DNA from: Alkalibacterium sp. AK22
GTDB lineage: Bacteria > Bacillota > Bacilli > Lactobacillales > Carnobacteriaceae_A
Assembly: GCF_000585255.1 (NCBI RefSeq)
Contig: NZ_JANL01000034.1
Location: 1-43,146 of the forward strand
Direction of reading: 5' to 3'
Length of the DNA stretch: 43,146 nucleotides
Part shown: in pieces, positions 26,518-35,406 of the stretch
Layout of the letters: each line of letters opens with the position of its first letter
Numbering within the stretch: the stretch's first letter is position 1
The notes under the pieces: model-generated
The model's input: the letters and a program-made list of their open reading frames with translations, nothing else
What the model was told of the DNA's origin: nothing
Database searches by the model: none
Made by a program: the position numbers and the translations under genes

Positions 26518-26546
26518 TTATGAAAGTTTAGTAGGAGGAGAACGGG

Positions 26547-26828
26547 ATGGTCCTGATGGGGGTAGAACTGACTCTGTTAATTTTTGATACGTATTCCTTA
26601 AAGGAAAAACGGAGTACAGTGAAAAGTATTCTGCACCGAACTCAAAACCGTCACCACCTTTCTACAGCAGAGGTAGATGACTGGGATATCCACAACAAGA
26701 CGGTTCTGGCTTTGGGTGTCGTGGGCAGTGACCGCACGGTTTGCAGAAAGCAGCTGGAAGCGGCAATGAAAGAGATAGAGGCTAACTATGAAGTGGACAT
26801 TATCGATACATGCTGGCTGGAAGCTTGA
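26547..26828 (+). CDS. DUF503 family protein (YlxP-like)
   Basis: A 93-aa cytoplasmic protein. The family pattern is clear: an SLKEKRSTVKSIL segment near residue 17, then AEVDDWDIHNKTVLALGVVGSD. YlxP of Bacillus is encoded in the infB-rbfA region and has been linked to ribosome function; here the gene is elsewhere, leading a three-gene group. GGAGGAG precedes the ATG. Its molecular role is unproven. Confidence 0.85.
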   Translation: MVLMGVELTLLIFDTYSLKEKRSTVKSILHRTQNRHHLSTAEVDDWDIHNKTVLALGVVGSDRTVCRKQLEAAMKEIEANYEVDIIDTCWLEA

Positions 26829-26956
26829 CAGATTGATTGGATTAGATAAGCTGCGACGTATGCAGGAAAGAGCGGCTGGATGCAGCCTATACAGAACCAG
26901 GAGACAAGAAGAAAGTAAGATAGTATCTAGTGATACCACACCGAAGGAGGATGTGC

Positions 26957-27559
26957 ATGTCAGAAGAAACACTCTACACAATCAGGCTGCCCAAAGACGA
27001 AATCAGCTTAAACGCTTTGCTTAAGGGCTATACTAAAACGAAACTGAAGGCTATCGGGGAAGGCCATGGTCTAATGATTTCGAGTAGCTGGACAAAAGAA
27101 AAGCAGGTAGATAGGTTAACGCCAGCCATTATAAAACAGGCACAAACGATCTACCAGGAAGTGCTGGAAGAAGTGGTTAGGACCCTTGTGACAGGCGAGG
27201 AACGTATCTTTGAGCTTGAACATTTAGATGCAGTGAGAGGGTTGTTCCCTCTGTTCCAAAAAGGTTTCTTGTTTGCAGCTAAAACGAACAAAAGCGTTCT
27301 GTTGGTCATACCTGAAGAAGTTGCAGAAGCGGTGAAACATAAACAGCATCTGTCAGCTGAACCAAGAGCGGATGATTTAGACGGACAACATAAGCGGCAG
27401 GCAGAAATGCCCCCATCACATCAGCTGCTTCGGGAATGGAGAGACCGTCTCGTAAAAATTTATGGAACCTGTTCACCGGACCACTTGGAAAAGGTATGGA
27501 ATCGATTCTACCCTGATAAACTGAGTGCAACTGAAGTTCAGGCGATACTGTCAGAATAA
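26957..27559 (+). CDS. Conserved-looking protein of unknown function
   Basis: I do not recognise this 201-aa protein. The N-terminal 60 residues (SLNALLKGYTKTKLKAIGEG) resemble a SAP or Rho-N style helix-turn-helix that binds nucleic acid, but this is only a resemblance. The centre is helical and charged, and the C-terminus LSATEVQAILSE is short and acidic. No membrane segments or signal peptide are visible. AAGGAGG six bases before the ATG at 26957 sets the start over the ATG at 26951. It lies between DUF503 and DegV genes and probably shares their transcript. Confidence 0.75.
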   Translation: MSEETLYTIRLPKDEISLNALLKGYTKTKLKAIGEGHGLMISSSWTKEKQVDRLTPAIIKQAQTIYQEVLEEVVRTLVTGEERIFELEHLDAVRGLFPLFQKGFLFAAKTNKSVLLVIPEEVAEAVKHKQHLSAEPRADDLDGQHKRQAEMPPSHQLLREWRDRLVKIYGTCSPDHLEKVWNRFYPDKLSATEVQAILSE

Positions 27560-27583
27560 ACGATGAAAAATGAGGAGAAATCA

Positions 27584-28462
27584 ATGATAAGAGTACTGAT
27601 TGATTCTGGAATAGACCAGAACGCTTATATGAAAGAGCACTATGACTATGGTTTTCTGCCGCTGAGTGTGATTATCGACGAAACCGATTATCTGGACCAG
27701 GTTGAAATTTCGCTGGAAAAGGTACATGACTATATGAAAGAAGGTGTACTTCCGAAAACCTCCCAAGTTTCTCCTAGGACGATTTTAGAAAATCTTGATG
27801 CCTGCCGAGAGCGGGGAGAAGACGTTATTTATATAACCATCTACAGTCAGTTTTCCGGTACATACCAGGTGGCCCAGTCTACAGTCGATACTTACAAGCA
27901 AGAACATCCGGACATGAATATTGCGGTTATCGACTCCAAAGGTGGGTCCGGTGGAGGCGCTTTGCTGGCTTTGCAGGCAATGGAAATGGCCAGCAGAAGT
28001 GAAGACTTTGATAGGATTGTGAGCCAGACAATCGACAATACCAAGCATATTCAATATCATTTCACGCTCAATAATTTAAAATGGCTCGTAAAAGGTGGGC
28101 GTCTGCCTAAAGCAGCGGGTGCAGCGGGGGATGCCTTAAACATCAAACCCTACTTGTCCGTGAACGATACAGGCATTTACTTGAAAAAACTTGTTCGGGG
28201 TCAGGACCGGATATACAAGCGAATCATCAAGGATGTCAAAAAAGGGGTGGGAAGCTTCAATGATCAGCTGATAACAATCAGTCATGTCAATGATCCTCAA
28301 ACCGCCCGCATGCTTGAAGCCATGGTCAAAGAAGCATTGCCGGAGGTATCCACGCAGATTTTCGATATCGGAGCCGTACTCGCTGCCCATCTGGGTATCG
28401 GTGGGGTCGGTGTGTTCTATTTTGACCGCAAGCCAGACCGTTATATGTATATAGAAGACTAA
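27584..28462 (+). CDS. DegV family fatty-acid-binding protein
   Basis: A 292-aa cytoplasmic DegV protein. The N-terminus VLIDSGIDQNAYMKEHYDYGFLPLSVII is the family start (given only to show register), and KTSQVSP is the ligand-loop segment. ITIYSQFSGTYQVA and LKWLVKGGRLPKAAG are conserved. DegV proteins bind fatty acids; some (FakB) supply the FakA fatty acid kinase, and there is no fakA in the window. GAGGAG six bases before the ATG at 27584 sets the start and drops seven codons. It is the last gene of the group and is followed by a terminator. Confidence 0.93.
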   Translation: MIRVLIDSGIDQNAYMKEHYDYGFLPLSVIIDETDYLDQVEISLEKVHDYMKEGVLPKTSQVSPRTILENLDACRERGEDVIYITIYSQFSGTYQVAQSTVDTYKQEHPDMNIAVIDSKGGSGGGALLALQAMEMASRSEDFDRIVSQTIDNTKHIQYHFTLNNLKWLVKGGRLPKAAGAAGDALNIKPYLSVNDTGIYLKKLVRGQDRIYKRIIKDVKKGVGSFNDQLITISHVNDPQTARMLEAMVKEALPEVSTQIFDIGAVLAAHLGIGGVGVFYFDRKPDRYMYIED

Positions 28463-28587
28463 ATGGTACACTGTATCACCGGGTATAGAGTGATATTAAC
28501 GAGTAATAAAACTAGCCGTCAAGCGGGAAAGGGACTTATGTCCTTTAAGTGCCACTGCTGATCAGCCTGTAACCGTAGATGAGCCTG

Positions 28588-28625
28588 TAAAAAGCTTTCT
28601 TCACTATGAAGAAAGCTTTATTTTG
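28588..28625 (+). terminator. Terminator after the DegV gene
   Basis: TAAAAAGCTTTCTTC-ACTAT-GAAGAAAGCTTTATTTTG, about 125 bp past the DegV stop. Confidence 0.8.
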
Positions 28626-28670
28626 TTGGATAGAAATAAACAGCCTGTATCCCAAAAAAGAAAGGAAGGG

Positions 28671-28727
28671 TTGACTTATTACGATTACAGTTGTAAACTT
28701 AAATTAGAAATTACGATTACAATTGTA
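28671..28727 (+). promoter_or_regulatory. cop promoter with two CopY cop boxes
   Basis: TTGACT (28671-28676), a 17-bp spacer and TAAACT (28694-28699) form the promoter. TACAGTTGTA (28686-28695) lies between the -35 and -10 and overlaps the -10. TACAATTGTA (28718-28727) lies after the likely start site. Both fit the CopY operator TACANNTGTA and sit within direct repeats starting ATTACGATTACA. CopY bound here would block transcription until copper displaces its zinc. Confidence 0.93.
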
Positions 28728-28746
28728 AACAAAAAGGAGTGAGAGC

Positions 28747-29175
28747 ATGCAGGAAAAGCATATTTCAGAGGCTGAATGGGAAGTGATGCGTGTTGTATGG
28801 ACCACGCACCCAATTACTAGCAAAGACATAGGAGCTGTTTTAGAAGATAAAAGGCAGTGGAAACTGGCAACAACCAAAACATTGCTTGGCCGGCTGGTAA
28901 AAAAAGGCATGCTGAAAACAGAATCCCGAGGCCGTCAATTCGACTACTATCCGGCGATCTCAGAAGAAAGCAGTGTAAAAGAGGCGGCAGATGCTCTTTT
29001 ATCCCAAGTCTGCACAAAAAAAGTAGGCAGCACGATTAAAATGATGATGGAAGACAGTGTTCTCAGTCAAAGTGATTTAAGCGAACTGGAACAACTTATT
29101 AAAGAAAAGAAAAAAACAGCACCCACTGAAGTAGCATGTAACTGCACACCAGGGCAGTGTTCTTGTAGACATTAG
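28747..29175 (+). CDS. copY: CopY/TcrY-type copper-responsive repressor
   Basis: A 142-aa BlaI/MecI-like winged-helix repressor. The N-terminal DNA-binding domain (ISEAEWEVMRVVW...TTKTLLGRLVKKGML) is typical, and the C-terminus ends in CNCTPGQCSC, the CxCxxxxCxC metal site that binds Zn(II) or Cu(I). It is the first gene of the copper operon behind two cop boxes, so it is autoregulated. AAGGAGTGAG precedes the ATG. copA follows 9 bp after the stop. Confidence 0.97.
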   Translation: MQEKHISEAEWEVMRVVWTTHPITSKDIGAVLEDKRQWKLATTKTLLGRLVKKGMLKTESRGRQFDYYPAISEESSVKEAADALLSQVCTKKVGSTIKMMMEDSVLSQSDLSELEQLIKEKKKTAPTEVACNCTPGQCSCRH

Positions 29176-29184
29176 GAGGAAGAG

Positions 29185-31674
29185 ATGATGAGTAAGCAAA
29201 CTTATCCAGTAGAGGGCATGACTTGTGCGTCCTGTTCGGCTATGGTTGAAAAAACGGCAAGCAAAGTAGAAGGCGTCAAGCAGGCGACTGTCAACTTGGC
29301 GGCAGAAAAACTGACCCTCGAAGTGGATGAAGCTGTATTCGACCCGCAAACACTTGAAAAACAGATGGATGCCACGGGCTATCAGCTAGTCATGCCGCAG
29401 ATGGTCACAAAAACCTTTGATATTGAAGGAATGACCTGCGCATCCTGCTCGGCAACGGTTGAAAAAACAGCGGGCAAACTGAACGGAATGGAATCAGCTT
29501 CAGTTAATCTGGCCGCTGAGAAACTGACAGCCACCTATGATCCGCTGACTGTATCGGTCAGAGACATAGCGGATGCCATCAGCCAGACAGGCTACAAGGC
29601 TGTTCCACGTGGCGAGGGAAAATCGCAGACAGAAGAAGGCGTTCAAGAGCCGGAAGAATCGAAAGAAGACATAATTAAAAGACGGACTATTCTGATTGCT
29701 CTGTTCACCATCCCACTGTTCTATATTTCGATGGCCCCCATGGTGGGTATCGGCATACCCGCTGTTATTGATCATATGGTGTATCCGGTCCGCTATGCGG
29801 TAGCCCAGCTTCTGTTGACCTTGCCGGTTATGTGGCACGGGCGGCCATACTTTCAGCAAGGATTCAAGACCCTATCCAAAGGTCATCCAAATATGAACTC
29901 GCTTATTTCTCTAGGGACTGTAGCAGCCTTTATGTACAGCCTGGGAGCGACTTACGCCATCATGTTCAACGGTGCAGATCTGGCTATGATGCTCTACTAT
30001 GAGACAGCGGCGGTGATTTTGGCTTTTCATACCCTGGGCAAATACCTCGAAGAACGGTCCAAAGGCCGGATGTCAGAAGCCATTCAGAAACTGATGGATT
30101 TGGCCCCTAAAACAGCGCGAATCGTGCATAAGGGCAAAGAGGAAGAAGTAGGCATTGAAGAAGTTGCCCCGGGAGATATTGTCCGTGTGCGGCCGGGAGA
30201 AAAGATGCCAGTGGATGGGGTAATCATCAAAGGACGGACAGCTGTAGACGAAGCCATGCTGACTGGAGAAAGCATGCCGGTTGAAAAGGCAGAAGGAGAC
30301 AGTATCATTGGAGCCAGCATAAATAAAAACGGCTCGATTGACTACAGGGCGACGAAAGTAGGCAAGGACACCACCTTATCTCAAATCATTCAGCTCGTAG
30401 AAGAAGCCCAGGGATCAAAGGCACCGATTGCCAAGCTGGCAGATATTATCACCGGTTACTTTGTACCGATCGTCATGGCCCTGGCGTTCATTTCCGGAGT
30501 GGTCTGGCTGATTGCCGGACAGAGTTTCGTCTTTGCGCTGACTATTCTGATATCTGTTCTCGTGATTGCCTGTCCTTGTGCACTGGGACTGGCCACTCCG
30601 ACGGCCATTATGGTCGGGACCGGAAAGGGAGCGGAACATGGCGTCCTCATCAAAAGTGGGGATGCACTGGAAAGCATTCATAATATCCAGACGGTCGTGT
30701 TTGACAAGACAGGAACACTGACTGAAGGCAAACCAGTAGTGACCGACACCGTTTTATCTCAGCAAGCAACAGTTTCAGAAAATAGGCTGCTCAAAATCGC
30801 GGCTTCTGCTGAAAAGGGAAGTGAACACCCGCTTGGAGAGGCCATTGTCAAAGAAGCGGAAGACAAAGGGATCGATGCGCAAGAGGCTTCTGACTTTGAA
30901 GCGATTCCAGGCCAGGGATTGAAAGCTGTTGTTGAGGCCAAGACAATTTTCTTTGGAAACAAAAAGCTGATGACCGAACAGAAACTAGACTATCACTCCC
31001 TAAAAGAGCAAGCGGACCGCTTGGCAGATGAAGGAAAAACTCCGATGTATCTGGCGATTGACGGGAAGGTTGAAGGACTGATAGCTGTGGCCGACACGCT
31101 CAAGGAAAACAGCAAGGAAACCATTCAAGCCTTGCAGAAGCGGGGCATAGAGGTGGCGATGATCACAGGAGACAACACACGGACCGCCAAGGCTGTGGCT
31201 GAATTAGCAGGGATTGACCGTGTGTTGAGCGACGTTCTTCCTGAGGACAAAGCAAATGAAGTTAAGAAACTTCAGGCAGAAGGCAAGAAAGTCGCCATGG
31301 TCGGTGACGGCATCAATGATGCGCCGGCACTGGCTCAGTCAGACATTGGGATTGCAATCGGCTCCGGTACCGATGTCGCTGTTGAATCGGCAGATGTTGT
31401 ACTGATGAGAAGCGATGTCAAGGAAGTGCTGACAGCGATTGAACTGAGTGAAGATACCTTGAAAAATATCAAGCAGAACCTGTTTTGGGCCTTTGCCTAT
31501 AATATTATCGGTATACCCATCGCCATGGGTCTGCTGTTTTTGTTAGGCGGACCCCTATTGAATCCCGTCTTTGCAGCAGCAGCGATGAGTTTCAGTTCCG
31601 TATCGGTTCTGCTGAATGCCCTGCGTCTGAAAAATTTTCAGCCCACTTCGGCAGAGACAGCTGTAGCCAGCTGA
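29185..31674 (+). CDS. copA: Copper-exporting P1B-type ATPase
   Basis: An 829-aa membrane ATPase that exports Cu(I). Two N-terminal HMA domains carry GMTCASC (residues about 10-16 and 84-90). The transmembrane metal site is CPC (about 462-464, IACPCALG), with DKTGTLT at about 507 as phosphorylation site, HP in GSEHPLGEA and GDGINDAPA. Eight membrane segments are expected. Two ATGs lie in tandem; the first is 5 nt after AGGAGG. It is the middle gene of copY-copA-copZ. Confidence 0.97.
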   Translation: MMSKQTYPVEGMTCASCSAMVEKTASKVEGVKQATVNLAAEKLTLEVDEAVFDPQTLEKQMDATGYQLVMPQMVTKTFDIEGMTCASCSATVEKTAGKLNGMESASVNLAAEKLTATYDPLTVSVRDIADAISQTGYKAVPRGEGKSQTEEGVQEPEESKEDIIKRRTILIALFTIPLFYISMAPMVGIGIPAVIDHMVYPVRYAVAQLLLTLPVMWHGRPYFQQGFKTLSKGHPNMNSLISLGTVAAFMYSLGATYAIMFNGADLAMMLYYETAAVILAFHTLGKYLEERSKGRMSEAIQKLMDLAPKTARIVHKGKEEEVGIEEVAPGDIVRVRPGEKMPVDGVIIKGRTAVDEAMLTGESMPVEKAEGDSIIGASINKNGSIDYRATKVGKDTTLSQIIQLVEEAQGSKAPIAKLADIITGYFVPIVMALAFISGVVWLIAGQSFVFALTILISVLVIACPCALGLATPTAIMVGTGKGAEHGVLIKSGDALESIHNIQTVVFDKTGTLTEGKPVVTDTVLSQQATVSENRLLKIAASAEKGSEHPLGEAIVKEAEDKGIDAQEASDFEAIPGQGLKAVVEAKTIFFGNKKLMTEQKLDYHSLKEQADRLADEGKTPMYLAIDGKVEGLIAVADTLKENSKETIQALQKRGIEVAMITGDNTRTAKAVAELAGIDRVLSDVLPEDKANEVKKLQAEGKKVAMVGDGINDAPALAQSDIGIAIGSGTDVAVESADVVLMRSDVKEVLTAIELSEDTLKNIKQNLFWAFAYNIIGIPIAMGLLFLLGGPLLNPVFAAAAMSFSSVSVLLNALRLKNFQPTSAETAVAS

Positions 31675-31701
31675 TCGCAATTGATAGAGGAGAGTGTTTA
31701 T

Positions 31702-31911
31702 ATGAAAGACACAGCCATCGTTGAGGGCATGAGCTGCCAGGGATGTGCAAACGCAGTCAAAGCAGCATTTACTCAAGTAAAAGGTGTTGAGAAAGTAGAG
31801 GTATAGCTGGATGCCAAAGAAGTGACCGTGACGTCTCAAGTAGGACTATCCGAAGCGGAATTAAGCCAGGCTCTCGAAGATACAAGGTATACGCTAATCT
31901 CACTAAACTAA
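31702..31911 (+). pseudogene. copZ: Copper chaperone CopZ with an in-frame amber codon
   Basis: A 69-codon HMA-domain frame that begins KDTAIVEGMSCQGCANAV with the copper site GMSCQGC. It has a good ribosome site (AGAGGAGAG) before the ATG. Codon 35 is TAG (31804-31806), between GVEKVEV and LDAKEVTVTS. The frame otherwise runs to TAA at 31909-31911 with the normal length and C-terminus (DTRYTLISLN). CopZ normally carries Cu(I) to CopA and CopY. The fragment before the TAG holds the CxxC but not a complete fold. Sequencing error, a real nonsense mutation or suppression are all possible. Confidence 0.85.
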
Positions 31912-31921
31912 TAATATTGAC

Positions 31922-31960
31922 AAGTAAAGAACATTCCTCAAGGGGGAATGTTCTTTACTT
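31922..31960 (+). terminator. Hairpin after copZ
   Basis: AAGTAAAGAACATTCC and GGAATGTTCTTTACTT form a perfect 16-bp stem with a 7-nt loop. Little T-run follows, apart from the T-rich arm. Confidence 0.7.
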
Positions 31961-32013
31961 ATATGATTAGCTAGAGAATTCATTTATATATTTACAGCAC
32001 TGATGCATATCAT

Positions 32014-32042
32014 TTGTCCTTTTTTAACCCTACTACTATACT
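32014..32042 (+). promoter_or_regulatory. Promoter of the TM-helix channel gene
   Basis: TTGTCC (32014-32019), a 17-bp spacer and TATACT (32037-32042), 32 bp before the ribosome site. Confidence 0.7.
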
Positions 32043-32079
32043 TGGAGAGTAAGAATAAAAGAAAAAGGAGAGAATGTGT

Positions 32080-33351
32080 ATGAACAATGTTGGAGATTCC
32101 TTCCAGCGCGGACTGGACAGTTTTTTAGAGTTTCTTCCACGACTGGTCATGGGAATATTACTTATCGTCGCAGCGTGGGTCGTAGCGACTTTGGTAATGA
32201 AAGCAATCAGTAAAGGACTGAAGGCTGCTGGTGTAGCAAGTCGCCTGCAGAAATGGGGGGCAGCCAATACAGAAGAACAGGGACACGCCCTCATCAATGC
32301 GTTAGGTAAAGTCGGCTATTTCTTAGTCTGGGTCCTCTTTTTACCAGGCATTTTTTATACATTTGGTCTAGAAGCCATAGGTCAGCCCATCCAGAACATG
32401 CTGGATAATGCCCTGTCCTTCCTGCCGAATATCATCTCAGCAGCTGTAATCTTATTCCTCGGTTTCTTTGCTGCCAGACTGGTTAAAAATCTGATTTACA
32501 ATTTAGCTGTAGCTGCTAATCTTGACCGTTTTCTGGATAAAATTTCCGGAGTCGATACCGAAGCAGTAGAAGAAAACAAGGGCACACTGGCGTCCGTATT
32601 AGCCAATATCGTGTACTTTATTATCATCGTACCAATCATTCTGGTTGCTCTGGATGTACTGAATATTGACACAATCGCTCAGCCTGTCAGTGATGTACTG
32701 AACACCATTCTACAGGCGATTCCAAACATCCTGGTTGCCATTGTTCTATTGACAATCGGTATTGTCCTGGCAAAATTTGCCAAGGATATCATAACCGATC
32801 TGCTCAGAGGCACTGGCTTCAACCGGTATTCTTCTTACCTGAAAAAATCAGGAAACGTGAATATCGACCTGGCTAAAATTGCTGGACAGCTAGTCAGCCT
32901 GCTGATTGTTCTGTTTTTCCTCGTTGAAGCACTAAATGTCTTGAATCTGGCTATGCTCAATACAATCGTAGCAGCGTTCATTGCTTACTTGCCAAACGTT
33001 CTGTTTGCCGCCATAATTATTGCGGTGGCTTTCGTTGGAGGACAGGCGCTTGCTTCAGGTATTAAAAATGCAACAGGTAGCCCATTTGCCGGCCTTACAG
33101 TCAAGTATATTCTAATTGTATTTGCTGTCTTTATGGCTCTGGATCAGCTTGAGTTTGGTTCAAATATCGTAACCTTTGCCTTCCTGTTTATTATTGGAGG
33201 ACTGTCCGTTGCCTTTGCTATTTCTTTTGGCCTAGGTGGCCGCGATTTCGCCAGAAAACAGCTGGAACGCGCAGACCAAAAAATAGATAAAGAAACAGCC
33301 AAGAATGATGCGCATGCAAGTATCGAAGCAAATGATCCACTGGATCAGTAA
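32080..33351 (+). CDS. Conserved TM-helix (CmpX-like) mechanosensitive-channel family protein
   Basis: A 423-aa membrane protein. Three segments begin with the same pattern: FLPNIISAAVILFLGFFAA, AIPNILVAIVLLTIGIVLA and YLPNVLFAAIIIAVAFVGG, which match the conserved TM helix repeat linked to MscS-like channels. The N-terminus (FLPRLVMGILLIVAAWVVA) is a fourth related segment. The C-terminus is charged and soluble. The true MscS beta-domain is not evident. AAGGAG is 3 nt from an ATG at 32074 and 9 nt from the one at 32080, which I prefer. Function in osmotic response is inferred from family. Confidence 0.85.
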   Translation: MNNVGDSFQRGLDSFLEFLPRLVMGILLIVAAWVVATLVMKAISKGLKAAGVASRLQKWGAANTEEQGHALINALGKVGYFLVWVLFLPGIFYTFGLEAIGQPIQNMLDNALSFLPNIISAAVILFLGFFAARLVKNLIYNLAVAANLDRFLDKISGVDTEAVEENKGTLASVLANIVYFIIIVPIILVALDVLNIDTIAQPVSDVLNTILQAIPNILVAIVLLTIGIVLAKFAKDIITDLLRGTGFNRYSSYLKKSGNVNIDLAKIAGQLVSLLIVLFFLVEALNVLNLAMLNTIVAAFIAYLPNVLFAAIIIAVAFVGGQALASGIKNATGSPFAGLTVKYILIVFAVFMALDQLEFGSNIVTFAFLFIIGGLSVAFAISFGLGGRDFARKQLERADQKIDKETAKNDAHASIEANDPLDQ

Positions 33352-33406
33352 AGTGAAAGCCTGCTGAAGTTGACTGAAACAAGTTGATGAAGCAATTAAA
33401 AACAGG

Positions 33407-33447
33407 AAAAAGGTACCCCGTCTGCATTATAGACGGGGTACCTTTTT
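33407..33447. terminator. Bidirectional terminator between the channel and transporter genes
   Basis: AAAAAGGTACCCCGTC and GACGGGGTACCTTTTT form a perfect 16-bp stem with a 9-nt loop. Confidence 0.95.
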
Positions 33448-33463
33448 CTATGATTGTTGCTTC

Positions 33464-34792
33464 TTACCAGTTGATCATGCCAATAATCAATACAAGCAGG
33501 ATAGCGACGGGAGCAACAAATTTTGCAGTCAGGACATAAAGCGGTCCCCAGGACTGATCGGCGACGTCACCGTGATCAAGAATTTCTTTCTTCGTCCAAG
33601 TCCAGCCCACAAACAGGACCATGATAAGTCCACCGAGTGGCAGAACTAAATTACCAGTAAAGGCATCCATAAAGTCAAGGAAAGAGTCACCTAAAATAGT
33701 GATGTCCATCGCTCCCTGACTTAATGAAGACGGTACGCCCAGAAGAAAAATCACTAGGCCGACAACGAGTGTCATTGCTTTACGCGACGCATTCAGACGT
33801 CGCATAAAATAAGCGACAGCGACTTCCAGAAGCGAGATAGCAGAAGACAAGGCAGCCATTGAAAGAAGAACAAAGAAAACAACTCCGGCGAGCGTACCGA
33901 TGCCTCCCAGGGCTTCAAAGATATTAGGAAGAACCATGAAGACCAGACCAGCACCTTCTGAAGGATCCAGACCAAAAGCGAACAGGGCTGGGAATATAAC
34001 CAGACCTGACACAAGAGCAAACAGCGTATCCAGTACAATAATGATGGCTGCAGAAGAGGTCAGGCGTTCTTCAGGATCCAGATAGCTCGCATAAGTCAGC
34101 ATAGCACCCATTCCCAGGCTTAAAGTAAAGAACGCCTGTCCCATCGCTGAAATATAGACACTCGGATCAGTGAAAGCGTCCCAGTCAGGCTGGAACATGA
34201 AAGCGAAGGCTTCCTCTGCTCCACCTAGTGTCAGGCTGTAAGCAGCCAGTCCGATTAAAAGGATACTCAGTACCGGCATCATGACTTTGCTGGATAATTC
34301 GATTCCTTTTTGAACCCCTAAAAAGACGATACCGACGGTAAGAGCCATAAAGACAAACTGCCAGAAAACAGGAGATGCAGGGTCACTGATAAAGCCAACA
34401 AAAAAGTCCTGAGGGTCACCCGTGATTCCACCGGTCATATATTCAAACATATAGCGAAGAGACCAGCCGCCAATAACACCATAAAAAGACAGAATCAGAA
34501 AAGCAGCCAGGACGCCGAGTCCGCCGGCAACCAGCCAGCCTGATTTGGGTGCGAGCTTCTTGAAAGCATCGACCGCATCAGTCTGTGTTCGTCGTCCAAT
34601 CGAAAATTCAATCAGCATGACAGGGAAGCCGATAACTAACACACTTACTAGGTAAATGATCAGGAAAGCTGAACCTCCACCTTCACCCATGGCATATGAA
34701 AATCGCCAGATATTACCTAAACCAACGGCAGACCCCATGGCTGCCAGAATAAATCCCCAGCGGGAACCCCACTGTTCTCTTTTTTGTTGCAT
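33464..34792 (-). CDS. Sodium-dependent neurotransmitter-symporter (NSS) family transporter
   Basis: A 442-aa Na+-coupled symporter, probably for amino acids. The N-terminus WGSRWGFILAAMGSAVGLGN and the following IWRFSYAMGEGGG form the TM1 region with the Na+/substrate site. About 11 hydrophobic segments are visible, fewer than the 12 of LeuT, as in the MhsT-type bacterial group. The open frame begins at a TTG at 34810, but ATG at 34792 follows GGAGAGGAT and gives the classic N-terminus. The gene is convergent with the channel gene and has its own promoter with a possible CcpA site. Confidence 0.93.
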   Translation of the reverse strand: MQQKREQWGSRWGFILAAMGSAVGLGNIWRFSYAMGEGGGSAFLIIYLVSVLVIGFPVMLIEFSIGRRTQTDAVDAFKKLAPKSGWLVAGGLGVLAAFLILSFYGVIGGWSLRYMFEYMTGGITGDPQDFFVGFISDPASPVFWQFVFMALTVGIVFLGVQKGIELSSKVMMPVLSILLIGLAAYSLTLGGAEEAFAFMFQPDWDAFTDPSVYISAMGQAFFTLSLGMGAMLTYASYLDPEERLTSSAAIIIVLDTLFALVSGLVIFPALFAFGLDPSEGAGLVFMVLPNIFEALGGIGTLAGVVFFVLLSMAALSSAISLLEVAVAYFMRRLNASRKAMTLVVGLVIFLLGVPSSLSQGAMDITILGDSFLDFMDAFTGNLVLPLGGLIMVLFVGWTWTKKEILDHGDVADQSWGPLYVLTAKFVAPVAILLVLIIGMINW

Positions 34793-34858
34793 ATAAATCC
34801 TCTCCTCCAAAATATACCCGCTTAAATTAAAAATAAGTGAGAAAATGTGATGTCTCTC

Positions 34859-34887
34859 ATTCTAATTGACATAACTCTAAAATACAA
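34859..34887 (-). promoter_or_regulatory. NSS transporter promoter
   Basis: On the minus strand, TTGTAT (34882-34887), a 17-bp spacer and TAGAAT (34859-34864). Confidence 0.7.
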
Positions 34888-34910
34888 CAGTTATTTTGGA
34901 ATAAAATCAA

Positions 34911-34924
34911 AGAAAACGTTTTTA
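34911..34924. promoter_or_regulatory. Possible CcpA cre site
   Basis: AGAAAACGTTTTTA resembles the palindromic cre consensus and lies about 24 bp upstream of the NSS promoter -35. Only a match of sequence; no other support. Confidence 0.35.
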
Positions 34925-35057
34925 TTTTTTGAAGAACTTTTTCAGACGGATACTCACCTATTCAGGTGATAAAATAACTGACGGGACGTCTCGTGATCGT
35001 TTATCTAACGGTTCAGAACGGTGTCAGTCTTAATTGGGAATAACTAAGAAAGCGGTA

Positions 35058-35103
35058 AGCTGGATAACTGATTATTTGTTAAAATAAAATCAGTTATCCA
35101 GCT
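35058..35103. repeat. Perfect 16-bp inverted repeat in a gene-free stretch
   Basis: AGCTGGATAACTGATT (35058-35073) and AATCAGTTATCCAGCT (35088-35103) pair perfectly; the inner bases TATTT and AAATA extend it. No T-run follows, and no gene ends nearby. The rest of 34930-35330 is AT-rich with no convincing gene. Confidence 0.8.
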
Positions 35104-35308
35104 AGCCTGCGCTTTTGAGCAAGGGAAATACTACGGCAAACATAACTAAGATTAAAATTTCACAATGGTGGGGTAAGTATACAGTAACAGCAAATGAACT
35201 GGATGATAATTGAAGAGTAAAATCCATCTTAAACCGGATGGAATTCCCGGATTATGTCATAAATATGGCTAAAATCCTTCTTAAAATCGCCTTAATTCAG
35301 ACACAGAC

Positions 35309-35337
35309 ATGGCAGAATGAGTCTTGTATAATCAGGG
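35309..35337 (+). promoter_or_regulatory. Candidate promoter of the 88-aa gene
   Basis: CAGACA, a 17-bp spacer and a consensus TATAAT in GTCTTGTATAATC, near 35309-35332. Positions are approximate. Confidence 0.5.
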
Positions 35338-35406
35338 TATAGCAATGATAGGAAGCACACGAATGGCCCTATTAATAGAAAGTGTACTTAAGGAAGTAGG
35401 GATGAC

